From the NCBI RefSeq assembly GCF_025148635.1, contig NZ_CP102269.1, forward strand, positions 372,001-436,000: a stretch of DNA of 64,000 nt, given 5' to 3'. The DNA comes from Butyricimonas virosa. Its GTDB lineage: Bacteria > Bacteroidota > Bacteroidia > Bacteroidales > Marinifilaceae. Position 1 is the first letter of the stretch. Every line of letters begins with the position of its first letter. The position numbers and the translations under genes were made by a program. Positions 41,100 to 50,089 of the stretch are shown one piece after another. The notes beneath the pieces are model-generated. The model made no database searches. It was not told the DNA's origin and was given only the letters and a program-made list of their open reading frames with translations.

Positions 41100-41837
41100 C
41101 TAACTCTTCTTTTTGGCTTTTCGTTTGAGAACCTGTTCGTCATGGGCATGAGTCCACTCTTTCAGTAAACAGGTCATTTCCATCGCATCCGAATGTGTCA
41201 ATCGGGCATATTCGTCCGCGATAATATCAATCATATTATCGGTTGCATTCAAGCGGTAAAAATTCCTCAAGCCCACCAACGGGGGGATCGTCATAAACTT
41301 GATTCGATTCAAGTCGACCAACATAAAATGAAATTGATTTCCTTCCCTTCGGATCAACGTGTTCCCCGGAGAATGATCGATAAAATAGATGGATTGCGAG
41401 TGAAAATGATACGTGAACCGGGTAAACTCCCGTAAAATAGACTCCAGATCAGCCGGACGTTTCACCCGCAGATCCCGAAAAGTGTAATCATACTCTTCCT
41501 GTCGGGAAATATAAAAACTACGGGTTACCCCGAAAACATTTCGATAAACGATATAAGCAATCGGTTCCGGGGTATCAACACCCCTTTCTAACAACGTATT
41601 CGCATACTCGAACGAGCGTTGGGCCTTTCCCTTCCGCACGTAAGCATAAGCGAATTGATTAACGATATTGGGTTTTTTAAAGGATTTCACGTTAAAACGT
41701 TCTCCTTCCACATCCAGTATCTTAATCACATTCCGTTTGTCATCAATGACCTCTCCTTCCTGATCAAAACGACGAGGAATATCCAGAATGGCCTTTTCCA
41801 ATGACTTATATTTCGGATTAATTTGGCAATCAATCAT
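41100..41837 (-). CDS. Lipopolysaccharide kinase (WaaP/KdkA/InaA-like)
   Basis: The 245-residue protein has the reduced protein-kinase-like core of LPS Kdo/heptose kinases: ERFNVKSFKKP (nucleotide Lys), FHSQSIYFIDHSPGNTLI (catalytic loop with D-x4-N) and FMLVDLNRIKF (metal-binding DxN). It would phosphorylate a core sugar in the cytosol. Unexpectedly its start overlaps the folA stop (ATGA at 41834-41837), so it is translated from the folA transcript. Confidence 0.83.
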   Translation of the reverse strand: MIDCQINPKYKSLEKAILDIPRRFDQEGEVIDDKRNVIKILDVEGERFNVKSFKKPNIVNQFAYAYVRKGKAQRSFEYANTLLERGVDTPEPIAYIVYRNVFGVTRSFYISRQEEYDYTFRDLRVKRPADLESILREFTRFTYHFHSQSIYFIDHSPGNTLIRREGNQFHFMLVDLNRIKFMTIPPLVGLRNFYRLNATDNMIDIIADEYARLTHSDAMEMTCLLKEWTHAHDEQVLKRKAKKKS

Positions 41838-42322
41838 TTTACCCGCTCGTAATTTATAAATGTGTAATCACATTCATTTTTCTCATCCGCCTTACCTACT
41901 TCTCTCTCCACTTCTTTCCAAACTTCTAGGTCAACAGACGGGATCACGGTATCTCCCTCGCATTCTTGATGAACGACAGTAAGATACAACCGATCTGCTT
42001 TATCCCACAACTTCTTGTAAATTGTTCCTCCCCCAGTCACAAATACTTCATCTTCATTTTTCGTCAACTCCAAAGCCTCCTCAACACTATGCACAACCTC
42101 GCATCCCGCAGCCTCGAATTCCGGATTTCGGGATATAACGATATTTCTTCGGTTAGGCAAAGCCCGACCGATCGACTCAAACGTCTTCCGTCCCATTAAT
42201 ATCGTATGCCCCGTGGTCAAAGCCTTAAAGCGTTTCAAATCAGCTGAAAGCCTCCATATCAACCCGTTATCCCTTCCGATAACATTGTTCTCTGCCGCTG
42301 CTACTATTATTGATAAAACCAT
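41834..42322 (-). CDS. folA: Dihydrofolate reductase
   Basis: The 162-residue enzyme has VLSIIVAAAENNVIGRDNGLIWRLSADLKRFK, TILMGRKTFESIGRALPNRRNIVISR and VFVTGGGTIYKKLWDKAD, the standard DHFR motifs (catalytic acidic residue replaced within GLIWRLSAD, as in many bacteria). It reduces dihydrofolate with NADPH. It lies downstream of thyA on the same strand and overlaps the LPS kinase gene. Confidence 0.96.
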   Translation of the reverse strand: MVLSIIVAAAENNVIGRDNGLIWRLSADLKRFKALTTGHTILMGRKTFESIGRALPNRRNIVISRNPEFEAAGCEVVHSVEEALELTKNEDEVFVTGGGTIYKKLWDKADRLYLTVVHQECEGDTVIPSVDLEVWKEVEREVGKADEKNECDYTFINYERVK

Positions 42323-42465
42323 CGAATTTATTTTAGATTTACGATTTTAGATTTACGATTGGCCCCTCTGACCTTTGGTCATCTCCACTATAAACAGGGA
42401 AGAACCAAATTAGTCTCCGTCTTCGGGAATCTTTTCATTCTAAATTTTAAACTCTAAATTTTACA

Positions 42466-43260
42466 TTATACCGATATCGCCCCCTTTATATGTGGATGCG
42501 GGTTATAATCGCACAATGTAAAATCTTCGTATTTAAAATCGAATATACTTTTCACGTCCGGGTTGATTTCCATCCGGGGTAAAGGACGGGGTTCGCGTGT
42601 CAACTGCAATTTCACCTGTTCGATATGATTCAAGTAAATATGCGTGTCACCCAACGTATGCACAAATTCTCCTGGTTTCAAACCGCACACTTGCGCCATC
42701 ATCATTGTCAACAAAGCATACGAGGCAATATTAAACGGCACGCCCAAAAAAGTATCGGCACTACGCTGATACAATTGGCAGGATAATTTCCCGTTAGCCA
42801 CGTAAAACTGAAATAATGCGTGACAAGGGGGCAATGCCATATTTTCAATATCCCCGGCATTCCATGCACTCACGATCAACCGACGGGAATTCGGACTATG
42901 TTTAATGTCATGCACCACTTGGGAAATCTGATCCAGAGAAGTCCCGTCCGGCTTAGGCCATGAACGCCATTGGTAACCATAGATATGTCCTAATCTACCA
43001 TCTTCATCAGCCCATTCATCCCAGATACTCACCCCATGATCGTGCAAATACTTCACGTTCGTATCGCCGTTCAGGAACCACAACAACTCGTATATAATTG
43101 ACTTCAAATGCAATTTCTTCGTAGTCAACAAAGGGAAACCTTCTTCCAGGTTAAACCGCATCTGGTGACCGAACACGCTAATCGTTCCCGTCCCCGTCCG
43201 GTCCTCTTTCACCGTCCCCTCCGACAAAATCCTATCCAGTAAATCTAAATATTGCCTCAT
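42466..43260 (-). CDS. thyA: Thymidylate synthase
   Basis: The 264-residue enzyme is the E. coli length and has LLDRILSEGTVKEDRTGTGT, the catalytic cysteine in ALPPCHALFQFYV, LYQRSADTFLGVPFNIASYALL and HIKGAISV at the end. It makes dTMP from dUMP with methylene-THF, regenerating dihydrofolate for FolA, whose gene follows. The ATG at 43258-43260 (MRQYLDLL) is the start; the 15 in-frame codons before it are TTTTCAA repeats. Confidence 0.97.
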   Translation of the reverse strand: MRQYLDLLDRILSEGTVKEDRTGTGTISVFGHQMRFNLEEGFPLLTTKKLHLKSIIYELLWFLNGDTNVKYLHDHGVSIWDEWADEDGRLGHIYGYQWRSWPKPDGTSLDQISQVVHDIKHSPNSRRLIVSAWNAGDIENMALPPCHALFQFYVANGKLSCQLYQRSADTFLGVPFNIASYALLTMMMAQVCGLKPGEFVHTLGDTHIYLNHIEQVKLQLTREPRPLPRMEINPDVKSIFDFKYEDFTLCDYNPHPHIKGAISV

Positions 43261-43261
43261 A

Positions 43262-43310
43262 ATAATTGAAAATTGAAAATTGAAAATTGAAAATGTACGA
43301 TTCAACTTTC
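43262..43310. repeat. TTGAAAA heptamer repeats before thyA
   Basis: Four tandem copies of AATTGAAA directly precede the thyA start codon on its leader side, followed by a facing TTCAACTTTCAATAG. This is the clearest tandem array of the heptamer word in the window. Confidence 0.75.
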
Positions 43311-43350
43311 AATAGATGATAGAACAAAGATAGCCTTTAAATTTTAAATT

Positions 43351-43992
43351 CTAAACTTTTCTCACGATCATTAACCCGTGACGAACAGGCAACAGGATAT
43401 TCTCCACCCGGCTATCAGCCTGTACCATTTCATTAAAATTCAAAATACCTTTGGTTTGGGCATCCAATTTCACTTGCGGGTCTGCCACCTTACCATCCCA
43501 CAACACGTCATCCGCAATAATCATTCCTCCACTCCGCACCTTATCAAACACGAGCCGATAATATTCCGAATATTCTCGCTTATCGGCATCGATAAACACC
43601 AGATCAAACATTTCATCCAGCGTGGGAATAATCTTGCAAGCATCCCCCACGTGAAAAACGATACGCTCCTGCAAGCCGCTTTTTTCAATATATTGGCGAG
43701 TGAAATCTTCCAACTCATCATTCACGTCGATCGTGTGCAGCACACCCCCTTTCTCCAACCCGGCAGCCATCGAAATAGCAGCATACCCCGTGTATGTCCC
43801 GATCTCCAGCACCCGACGGGCGCCAATCATCCGGCATATCATTTTCAGGAACTGCCCTTGCAAATTTCCGGATAACATTCTCGGACGCAATACATTCAGA
43901 TGGGTCGCCCTTGACAACTCGGCCAACACCTCCCCCTCCGGCTCGCTATGCGCCAGTATATATTGTTCCAGTTCAGCATCCATTTCCAACAT
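43351..43992 (-). CDS. Class I SAM-dependent O-methyltransferase
   Basis: The 213-residue protein resembles caffeoyl-CoA/catechol-type O-methyltransferases: ARRVLEIGTYTGYAAISMA (SAM site), LHTIDVNDELEDFTRQYI, LVFIDADKREYSEYY and IIADDVLWDGKVADP with the metal-binding acids. The bacterial substrate is unknown. It ends upstream of thyA and starts 8 bases after the M16 peptidase gene, so it is probably in one run with it. Confidence 0.88.
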   Translation of the reverse strand: MLEMDAELEQYILAHSEPEGEVLAELSRATHLNVLRPRMLSGNLQGQFLKMICRMIGARRVLEIGTYTGYAAISMAAGLEKGGVLHTIDVNDELEDFTRQYIEKSGLQERIVFHVGDACKIIPTLDEMFDLVFIDADKREYSEYYRLVFDKVRSGGMIIADDVLWDGKVADPQVKLDAQTKGILNFNEMVQADSRVENILLPVRHGLMIVRKV

Positions 43993-44000
43993 GACAGATT

Positions 44001-45218
44001 CTATTTATATAGTAATACAGATTGCTTTTCCACATCGAAGACCTCCTTCGCCACCCGGATCAGCAACTCCGGTGTAATTTCCTCGATCTGGGTATAAATA
44101 TCTTCAAGACTATCCACCTTATCGTAAATCAAGAAACTCTTCCCGATCGACAGCATCAAGTTCTCGTAATTCTCCGACGAGATCGCCAGTTGCCCCACCA
44201 TCTGAGCCTTTGCCCGTTTCAACTGCAAGGGCCCCAACTTTTCTTCATACAAGGCCCGCATCTCCTTCTTGCACAAATTCAGACACCATTCGGCATTTTC
44301 CGGGTCACAACCGAAATAAATCATGGATACCCCCGTGTCCGAATAAGGCGTGTACGACGCCTCGATATTATAAGCCAAACCGTACTTTTCACGGATATTC
44401 AAATTCAAACGGGAATTCATCCCCGTCCCTCCCAACAAGTTCATCAACAGCGATAAGGCCAATCGGTTATCCTCCGTGTAATCGTAAGCGATATTCCCGA
44501 TAATACAATGACTTTGGTGCGTGTCCCGATCCATCTCCACGAAACGGGGAGTGTAAATCTCCGGCTTAATCCGAGCCTTCAACGGAGTTCCGGCCTCGTA
44601 AGGCGAAAAATACTTTTCCACCAGACGCACCAACTTCTCGAACGGGATATCCCCGACCGAGCTAATCACCATCCGGTTCGGGAAATAATTACGTTTCACA
44701 AAATCCAGCACCATACCCCGGGAAATCCGTTCCACGGAAGCCTCGTCACCCAGAATATTCCGTCCGATCGGGTAACCGGTATAAATCAGCTCCTCGAAAT
44801 CGTCGAAAATCAACTCTCCCGGGTTATCCTTGTACGAGTTTATCTCATCCAGTACCACGTCTTTCTCCTTCTCTATCTCCTTCTCCGGGAACACCGAATG
44901 AAACACGATGTCGGCAAACAATTCCAACGTACGCTCGTAATCCTTTGCCATAAACGTGGCATACACGCACGTGTCCTCCTTCGTGGTGTAAGCATTCAAC
45001 TCACCCCCGACATCTTCCAGACGACTCAATATATGATAGGCTTTACGTTTCTCCGTACCTTTAAAAATCACGTGTTCTATAAAATGAGCCATTCCCAGTT
45101 CATCCTCCCGTTCATCCCGACTCCCCACGTTTATAATCAACCCGCAATAAGCGGCTTTATTCGGAACATAGTTATGGATTAATCTTAATCCATTAGCAAA
45201 TATATGTGTTTGATACAT
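44001..45218 (-). CDS. M16-family zinc peptidase (insulinase/processing peptidase type)
   Basis: The 405-residue protein carries the inverted zinc motif HFIEH (His45, Glu48, His49 in MAHFIEHVIFKGTEKR) and the downstream conserved glutamate region KDVVLDEINSYKD. The R/Y pair near the C-terminus occurs in GLAYNIEASYTPYSDTG. No signal peptide is evident, so a cytosolic location is likely. It starts 1 base after the DUF4097-like gene. Confidence 0.92.
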   Translation of the reverse strand: MYQTHIFANGLRLIHNYVPNKAAYCGLIINVGSRDEREDELGMAHFIEHVIFKGTEKRKAYHILSRLEDVGGELNAYTTKEDTCVYATFMAKDYERTLELFADIVFHSVFPEKEIEKEKDVVLDEINSYKDNPGELIFDDFEELIYTGYPIGRNILGDEASVERISRGMVLDFVKRNYFPNRMVISSVGDIPFEKLVRLVEKYFSPYEAGTPLKARIKPEIYTPRFVEMDRDTHQSHCIIGNIAYDYTEDNRLALSLLMNLLGGTGMNSRLNLNIREKYGLAYNIEASYTPYSDTGVSMIYFGCDPENAEWCLNLCKKEMRALYEEKLGPLQLKRAKAQMVGQLAISSENYENLMLSIGKSFLIYDKVDSLEDIYTQIEEITPELLIRVAKEVFDVEKQSVLLYK

Positions 45219-45219
45219 T

Positions 45220-46260
45220 TTATTGAATAAAAAGACTTCCTCCCGACAAATTCAGATTCACTTTTCCCGCGTATTTTTTATTCCCGATAAACCCGGTCTC
45301 CAGCACGGTATTCTTATCCGTCGTCGGTTTACTCTCCAGCGTCACGCCCTCGGGCAATTCCACCTTCAAATTTTTATTACGTGCCAACTCCAGCGTGTAA
45401 CCGCATCCTTCCATGAAAGTCAATCCCACCTTCGTGGAAGAACCTTTCACGTCAACAGCAGCGAACGAGAAATTGATATTACGCACGTTCAACTCGCCCC
45501 AACGCATATCCATCTTGAGTGATCCGCCAATATCCTGCACCTCGTATTTCGTGTAGAAAGAAGTCCCGTCCATATCCTCGACCATCCCCAGGTAACAGGT
45601 CCCTCCCGATGTCTTCAACGAAAGTTTATCCGCCTCCATCAACTGCAAAGTCGTTGACGTGCAATCCAGTTTCATCTCTTTCCCTTCCCCGATCTTCACC
45701 TTACAGGATTTGAACTCGGCCGTCATGTTTCCCAATTTCTCCACCTCAAATTCTCCCTTATTCTGTTTCACGGAAAACTCTCCACCCGTCACTGAATTGG
45801 CCTTAAAATTACCGGATACGATCTCCACGCTCATATCCCCCACGAAATCGGCCACCGAGGCGCCTCCCTCCGTGCATACCAGACGTACTTTCTTACCTTT
45901 CGGAACCTTAATATGATAGTCAACGCTCACGGTCACCCCCGCAAACATCTGCCGCAGGCTCATATCCTTCTGGAACAACGTCTCCACGTTCAACACAGCC
46001 CCCTGCTCCTTAGCCGTTATGGAAATATACTCTAATATCTCGTCAACCTTGGCTTTTGTTTTTGCCTCCACCCACACGGAAGTCGTGATGGAAAACTCGT
46101 CACCTTCCTGCTTAACATCGATATTCCCATAGCGGTTCGTAACCGTCAACTCGTTAATGGATGCCGCAGGAAAGCTCTTCTTAAACTCCTTTGATCCCTC
46201 CTCAGCCCAAGCGTTTACCGCTCCGAACAAAACAATTGCCAATAATAATAATCTCTTCAT
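45220..46260 (-). CDS. Exported DUF4097-like beta-rich protein
   Basis: The 346-residue protein starts with a signal peptide (MKRLLLLAIVLFGAVNAWAEE) and then repeats short beta strands such as INELTVTNRYGNIDVKQEG and KLSLKTSGGTCYLGMVED, the pattern of DUF4097/DUF2807 parallel-beta adhesin-like folds. Function unknown; such proteins are periplasmic or surface exposed. Start at the ATG 46258-46260. Confidence 0.6.
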   Translation of the reverse strand: MKRLLLLAIVLFGAVNAWAEEGSKEFKKSFPAASINELTVTNRYGNIDVKQEGDEFSITTSVWVEAKTKAKVDEILEYISITAKEQGAVLNVETLFQKDMSLRQMFAGVTVSVDYHIKVPKGKKVRLVCTEGGASVADFVGDMSVEIVSGNFKANSVTGGEFSVKQNKGEFEVEKLGNMTAEFKSCKVKIGEGKEMKLDCTSTTLQLMEADKLSLKTSGGTCYLGMVEDMDGTSFYTKYEVQDIGGSLKMDMRWGELNVRNINFSFAAVDVKGSSTKVGLTFMEGCGYTLELARNKNLKVELPEGVTLESKPTTDKNTVLETGFIGNKKYAGKVNLNLSGGSLFIQ

Positions 46261-46296
46261 ATCGATTGATTTAATCATGAATTACTCGACAACAAA

Positions 46297-46842
46297 TCAC
46301 ATCATCTCCTCGTTCTCCTCCACCTCTTTGTACCGCAGTGCCAGGTAAGCCAGCATCCGGCTAAACGTCTCCATTGCCATTGTCGTTTGCGAATTTATCT
46401 CTTTTTTCTGTAATCGCAACATCAAATGCCCATAAAGAGCATGAAGTGCCAGCTCGACATCGGAAACCTCCTCCGGCAAGTTCGTCTTCCGGCGATAATC
46501 CAGCAAATTATTCGCAGCCATCATGAACAACTGCTTATACTTCATATCCTGCACGTTATGGAGTAAATGGAAATGCAACTCCGTCAACTCGTTCACCATG
46601 TTCTTCACCACCTGCACGTGCCCGCTCTTCGTCACCTCCTCTTTCCTCATCATCTCGATCAAGTTGTCATACCAATCGCTGATCTCCTTCCGTGTCGCAT
46701 CATCCCCCCCGAACTGGCTCACCACGTTCCGGTTCACCAGCTCAATATCCATCTGCATCGCCCTCAACATATCCTCCACCTGCCACATATACAGGATATA
46801 TTCGGCCACATTACTCTTTCTCTTCTCGCGTGCTATCAACAT
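46297..46842 (-). CDS. DUF4924 family protein
   Basis: The 181-residue all-helical protein begins MLIAREKRKSNVAEYILYMWQVED and has NLLDYRRKTNLPEEVSDVELALHALYG, typical of DUF4924 of Bacteroidetes. No activity is known. It lies upstream of the DUF4097-like gene on the same strand and may be cotranscribed. Confidence 0.8.
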   Translation of the reverse strand: MLIAREKRKSNVAEYILYMWQVEDMLRAMQMDIELVNRNVVSQFGGDDATRKEISDWYDNLIEMMRKEEVTKSGHVQVVKNMVNELTELHFHLLHNVQDMKYKQLFMMAANNLLDYRRKTNLPEEVSDVELALHALYGHLMLRLQKKEINSQTTMAMETFSRMLAYLALRYKEVEENEEMM

Positions 46843-46924
46843 ACTAACTAATTTACAATTTTAGATTTTAAATTTTAAATTGCCTACCGGACACATATCA
46901 ACCTAAAATTTACAATTCGAAATT

Positions 46925-47296
46925 TTATAGTTCTTTGAGTTTATCAATCAACCTCCGGTCTCGTTTCGTGGGACGCCCTGAACCACGATCCCGGCTTTCA
47001 AATTGCATGAAAGTTCCCCGGAGAATATCTAGTTTTTCCTGCGGGGTGATCTCTTCCACGAAATCGACGGCCAACTGGGCAGACATCCGCTTGTCGGTAA
47101 CCTGTTTCACCACGTACTCCCGCTCAATCGGCGGAACCCGTACTTTCACGACATCCCCGACCTTTACCTCCCGGGACGCTTTCACGTGCGCATCACCGAT
47201 AGAGACGTGACCTTTACCACATTCCTCTGCGGCTAACGAGCGGGTTTTGAAAATCCGAACCGCCCACAACCATTTATCTATTCTAACCTTCTCCAC
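46925..47296 (-). CDS. S4-domain RNA-binding protein, Hsp15-like
   Basis: The 123-residue protein begins VRIDKWLWAVRIFKTRSLAAEECGKGHV, the S4/Hsp15 signature, and has the basic tail GSGRPTKRDRRLIDKL. Hsp15 rescues stalled 50S subunits carrying peptidyl-tRNA, which fits its place next to pth. Length is close to E. coli HslR (133). Confidence 0.9.
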   Translation of the reverse strand: MEKVRIDKWLWAVRIFKTRSLAAEECGKGHVSIGDAHVKASREVKVGDVVKVRVPPIEREYVVKQVTDKRMSAQLAVDFVEEITPQEKLDILRGTFMQFESRDRGSGRPTKRDRRLIDKLKEL

Positions 47297-47438
47297 GGCT
47301 TATTCATTTATAACTTACAATCTGTCAAAGCTAAAACTTATTCTGCAAATGACAAAACAAATGCTGACCTGGAATCACGAACCTGAAATCTTCATTTTAA
47401 AATTCGGAATCACGACTTCAAAATCACAAATCGTAAAT

Positions 47439-48008
47439 CTAAAATCGCAAATTATTACACAGGCTCATCGTCTTGTCCACCCCGATAAAAATAAAATTCT
47501 CGATCACCTCCCCGCAATGCTTTAACATCACTGGAAAACGTTCCTCTTCCTCCGAAGACCACTCTCCCAACACGTAATCTACCTGTTTTCCCTTGGGAAA
47601 TTCGTTCCCGATACCAAAACGCAAACGGGTGTAATCCTGTGTCCCCAGCAACTGGTTAATACTCTTCAAACCGTTATGTCCCCCGTCACTACCTTTGCCT
47701 CTCAAACGGATCGTCCCGAAAGGTAACGCCAAGTCATCCACCACCACGAAAAGATTCGACAACTCGATTTTCTCTTTTTGCATCCAGTAACTGACCGCCT
47801 TACCACTCAGGTTCATGTACGTGTTCGGCTTCAACAAAATCAGGGTACGTCCCTTCAACTTCACCGTGGCAACCGCACCATAACGCATATCTTCAAAAAC
47901 AGTATTGGACGCCTTAGCAAAGGCGTCCAATACTTTAAATCCGATGTTATGTCGTGTATTCTGGTACTCGGGACCTATGTTGCCCAATCCCACAATAAGA
48001 TATTTCAT
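47439..48008 (-). CDS. pth: Peptidyl-tRNA hydrolase
   Basis: The 189-residue enzyme has YLIVGLGNIGPEYQNTRHNIGF (catalytic His20), LLKPNTYMNLSGKAV, VVDDLALPFGTIRLRGKGSDGGHNGL and FGIGNEFPKG. It recycles prematurely released peptidyl-tRNAs. The rplY-pth order, with 20 bases between, is conserved widely in bacteria. Confidence 0.96.
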   Translation of the reverse strand: MKYLIVGLGNIGPEYQNTRHNIGFKVLDAFAKASNTVFEDMRYGAVATVKLKGRTLILLKPNTYMNLSGKAVSYWMQKEKIELSNLFVVVDDLALPFGTIRLRGKGSDGGHNGLKSINQLLGTQDYTRLRFGIGNEFPKGKQVDYVLGEWSSEEEERFPVMLKHCGEVIENFIFIGVDKTMSLCNNLRF

Positions 48009-48028
48009 CTGTCTATTTTTTCAAACTA

Positions 48029-48598
48029 CTATTGAGCGCTTTGTGCAGCTCTTGCAGCTCTTGTCAATTTAACCTGAGCAACCACAACGCTCTTGGCATT
48101 CATTAACTCTACGCCTTCCACGTGAATATCCTGTACTTTAATAGCCTTACCAACACCTAAAGAAGTAACATCAACAACCACTTCATCCGGCATATCTTTC
48201 GGAAGAGCTTTTACTTTCAACTTACGAGTGATGATAGCCAACTTACCTCCGGCTTGAACTCCGGCAGCGTGTCCTGTTACCCGAACAGGAACGTCCATTA
48301 CAACTGGCTTATCCTCTGAGGTCTGGTAGAAATCAATATGTAAAACCTTATCCGTCACCGGGTGGAATTGAATATCTCTCATCACGGCACCGTAAGATTT
48401 ACCATCAAGATCCAAATTTACCAGATATACATTAGGAGTGTAAAGAAGTTTCTTCAAATCTTTATCCAAAACTGCGAAATGAACGTTTGCCTCTCCACCA
48501 TAAAGAACGCATGGAACTTTCTCCGCATATCTTACAGCCTTGGTAGCTTTTTTACCTAAATCGTTTCTTACTTCTCCTTTTAAATCAAATACTTGCAT
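48029..48598 (-). CDS. rplY: Ribosomal protein bL25, long Ctc form
   Basis: The 189-residue protein has the 5S rRNA-binding N-terminal domain (GEVRNDLGKKATKAVRYAEKVPCVLYGG) and the C-terminal CTC beta domain (VPVRVTGHAAGVQAGGKL...KALPKDMPDEVVVDVTSLGVG). The ATG at 48596-48598 (MQVFDLKG) is the start. Its promoter appears at 48710-48740, giving a leader of about 105 bases. Confidence 0.95.
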   Translation of the reverse strand: MQVFDLKGEVRNDLGKKATKAVRYAEKVPCVLYGGEANVHFAVLDKDLKKLLYTPNVYLVNLDLDGKSYGAVMRDIQFHPVTDKVLHIDFYQTSEDKPVVMDVPVRVTGHAAGVQAGGKLAIITRKLKVKALPKDMPDEVVVDVTSLGVGKAIKVQDIHVEGVELMNAKSVVVAQVKLTRAARAAQSAQ

Positions 48599-48709
48599 AA
48601 TAATAACATTGCTTGTGCTACTCAAATCCAGACTGATGCCCCGGGGTTATAAGCCACGTCTGCATTCCCATTACACGTTTAAAACTATCCCCGTACTTTT
48701 AATGCGGCG

Positions 48710-48740
48710 CAAATGTACGAACAAATTATCAGAATCACAA
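48710..48740 (-). promoter_or_regulatory. Promoter of rplY-pth
   Basis: On the minus strand TTG (48738-48740), 20 bases, and TACATTTG (48710-48717) fit the Bacteroidetes consensus well. The leader is about 105 bases and could hold translational control, but no clear fold was defined. Confidence 0.6.
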
Positions 48741-48763
48741 CACTTTTTTCAAAGCGATTATCT

Positions 48764-49231
48764 TCATTTCTCCATCTCACTTTTTACCCACTCGTCATAT
48801 ATACCCTTGATCTCTTGGTAACGAGGATGTTCTTTGAAAAGCAAAAGAGAGGAGCGAAAATTATAGTCTGCATGATCCACAAATGCATCAATTTTCTCAA
48901 TGTCATGCTCACCTGTTTGACAATACCACTTTTCAAATAATCGAAAACGAGCATTCTCCTTTTTATCACAAGTCTCACAAACAACAATAAGCGAATTTTG
49001 ATTTACTTGAAAAAAATCACTCAAAATCTTGACAATCGTGTAACGCACCCTCCCATCATTCACAGGTTTCCCCACTGCATCAAAAGAAAAAGTATAAACA
49101 TGATCGGCCCCGAAAGCTTCACTAATATCAATAAAATAAGCGGTGTAAACAACACCGCTTTGCGTTATAAATTTATATGCCAGATCATCTGTCTGAACGA
49201 TATGATACGGGAGTTGCAAATTTGATATCAC
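48764..49231 (-). CDS. DUF6169-like protein of unknown function
   Basis: The 155-residue soluble protein has YHIVQTDDLAYKFITQSGVVYTAYF near the start and VRYTIVKILSDFFQVNQNSLIVVCET followed by ARFRLFEKWY, a pattern I associate with DUF6169 of Bacteroidetes. The start codon appears to be GTG (49229-49231). The first 47 bases overlap the small upstream gene at 49185-49346. Function unknown; a two-gene module is suggested by the overlap. Confidence 0.6.
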   Translation of the reverse strand: MISNLQLPYHIVQTDDLAYKFITQSGVVYTAYFIDISEAFGADHVYTFSFDAVGKPVNDGRVRYTIVKILSDFFQVNQNSLIVVCETCDKKENARFRLFEKWYCQTGEHDIEKIDAFVDHADYNFRSSLLLFKEHPRYQEIKGIYDEWVKSEMEK

Positions 49232-49346
49232 GCTCTTTAGCTAATTTTTTCAAATCACCATTCTTCTGAATACACTCCCGAATAGCACGCTTATCCTCCA
49301 ACAATTTTTGGAAAAAACTTTTCGTTTCTACTTTTGGTGTTTTCAT
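49185..49346 (-). CDS. Small protein upstream of and overlapping the DUF6169-like gene
   Basis: A 53-residue frame starts at the ATG 49344-49346 (MKTPKVETKSFFQKLL) and ends GDLKKLAKERDIKFATPVSYRSDR. It is charged and helical. A -7 box CAAAGATA/TATCTTTG lies at 49379-49386 on the minus strand, 33 bases upstream, and the start of the next gene lies inside it in another frame. Small ORFs ending in a similar lysine-rich phrase are common in Bacteroidetes; toxin-antitoxin function is not shown. Confidence 0.6.
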   Translation of the reverse strand: MKTPKVETKSFFQKLLEDKRAIRECIQKNGDLKKLAKERDIKFATPVSYRSDR

Positions 49347-49378
49347 TTCAATGATTTTTAAGTCCTTATTTATAAATA

Positions 49379-49386
49379 CAAAGATA
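49379..49386 (-). promoter_or_regulatory. -7 box for the small-protein/DUF6169-like pair (TATCTTTG)
   Basis: TATCTTTG on the minus strand, 33 bases before the ATG at 49346, fits TAnnTTTG. Confidence 0.5.
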
Positions 49387-49597
49387 CAAATAACAATCCA
49401 AACTCCATAACAATGTCACGAATTAATATCATTTACAATCAATATAAATAAGCATTCATCAATACCACATCAACACCCAAAACAACACACTGAAAATCAA
49501 CAATAAACAATCAAAAATCCGCCATTTTCAATGACAAGTTTTCACACGGAACAACCCTTTTTATTCTGAAAAAGTTTTTTGTTTCAATTATAGGTCT

Positions 49598-49605
49598 TAT
49601 TTTTG
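49598..49605 (+). promoter_or_regulatory. -7 box of the ferredoxin gene (TATTTTTG)
   Basis: TATTTTTG fits the consensus 32 bases before the ATG; TTTG occurs at 49578-49581 but only 16 bases away. Confidence 0.5.
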
Positions 49606-49636
49606 CGTCATTATTAACAAACAAATTTTTTTAGAA

Positions 49637-49807
49637 ATGGCTTACGTAATATCTGATGATTGTATTTCTTGTGGAGCATGTGAATCAGAGTGCCCGGTAG
49701 GAGCAATCTCTATGGGTGATGATCACTATCAAATCAATGCTGATGAATGTATCTCATGCGGGGCTTGCGCTGGTGTATGTCCTGTTGGAGCTCCGAAAGA
49801 AGCTTAA
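49637..49807 (+). CDS. 2[4Fe-4S] ferredoxin
   Basis: The 56-residue protein has two complete cluster motifs, CISCGACESECP and CISCGACAGVCP, each CxxCxxCxxxCP, around a pseudo-twofold repeat. It is a clostridial-type low-potential electron carrier, used by pyruvate:ferredoxin oxidoreductase and similar enzymes in anaerobes. It is monocistronic with its own promoter and a strong terminator. Confidence 0.96.
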   Translation: MAYVISDDCISCGACESECPVGAISMGDDHYQINADECISCGACAGVCPVGAPKEA

Positions 49808-49828
49808 TCATCATAAAAAGAAAAGAAC

Positions 49829-49859
49829 AAAGCTGCCTCTCTCGGGCAGCTTTCTTTTT
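49829..49859 (+). terminator. Intrinsic terminator of the ferredoxin gene
   Basis: AAAGCTGCC (49829-49837) pairs with GGCAGCTTT (49845-49853) around a 7-base loop, then CTTTTT. Confidence 0.9.
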
Positions 49860-50089
49860 GTACCTATTCGAAACCATTACTACCGATAACTCCCTCAAAT
49901 CAACCCTTCTCACGGGGTTGTAAAAGCACGATGCCTCATGCTTGTTTGCAAGTCGTATCCTTGTTCCCGTGAACAACCGGAACGTGGCCAAAGTTATTTT
50001 TACTTATACTTTGTTAAAATGGCGGCGACAATCGGGCGACAGCGCCTAACAGTCACCCAATTTTCAAACTTCCCCCCCCAAATACCCCG

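Noticed and set aside
42330..42470. Regulatory element between thyA and folA
   Set aside because: The stretch is the common TTTAGATTTACGATT-type repeat filler with no promoter match.
49734..49991. Minus-strand frame of 85 codons overlapping the ferredoxin gene
   Set aside because: It runs antisense through the two cysteine motifs of a clear ferredoxin and its terminator; no homology was recognised.
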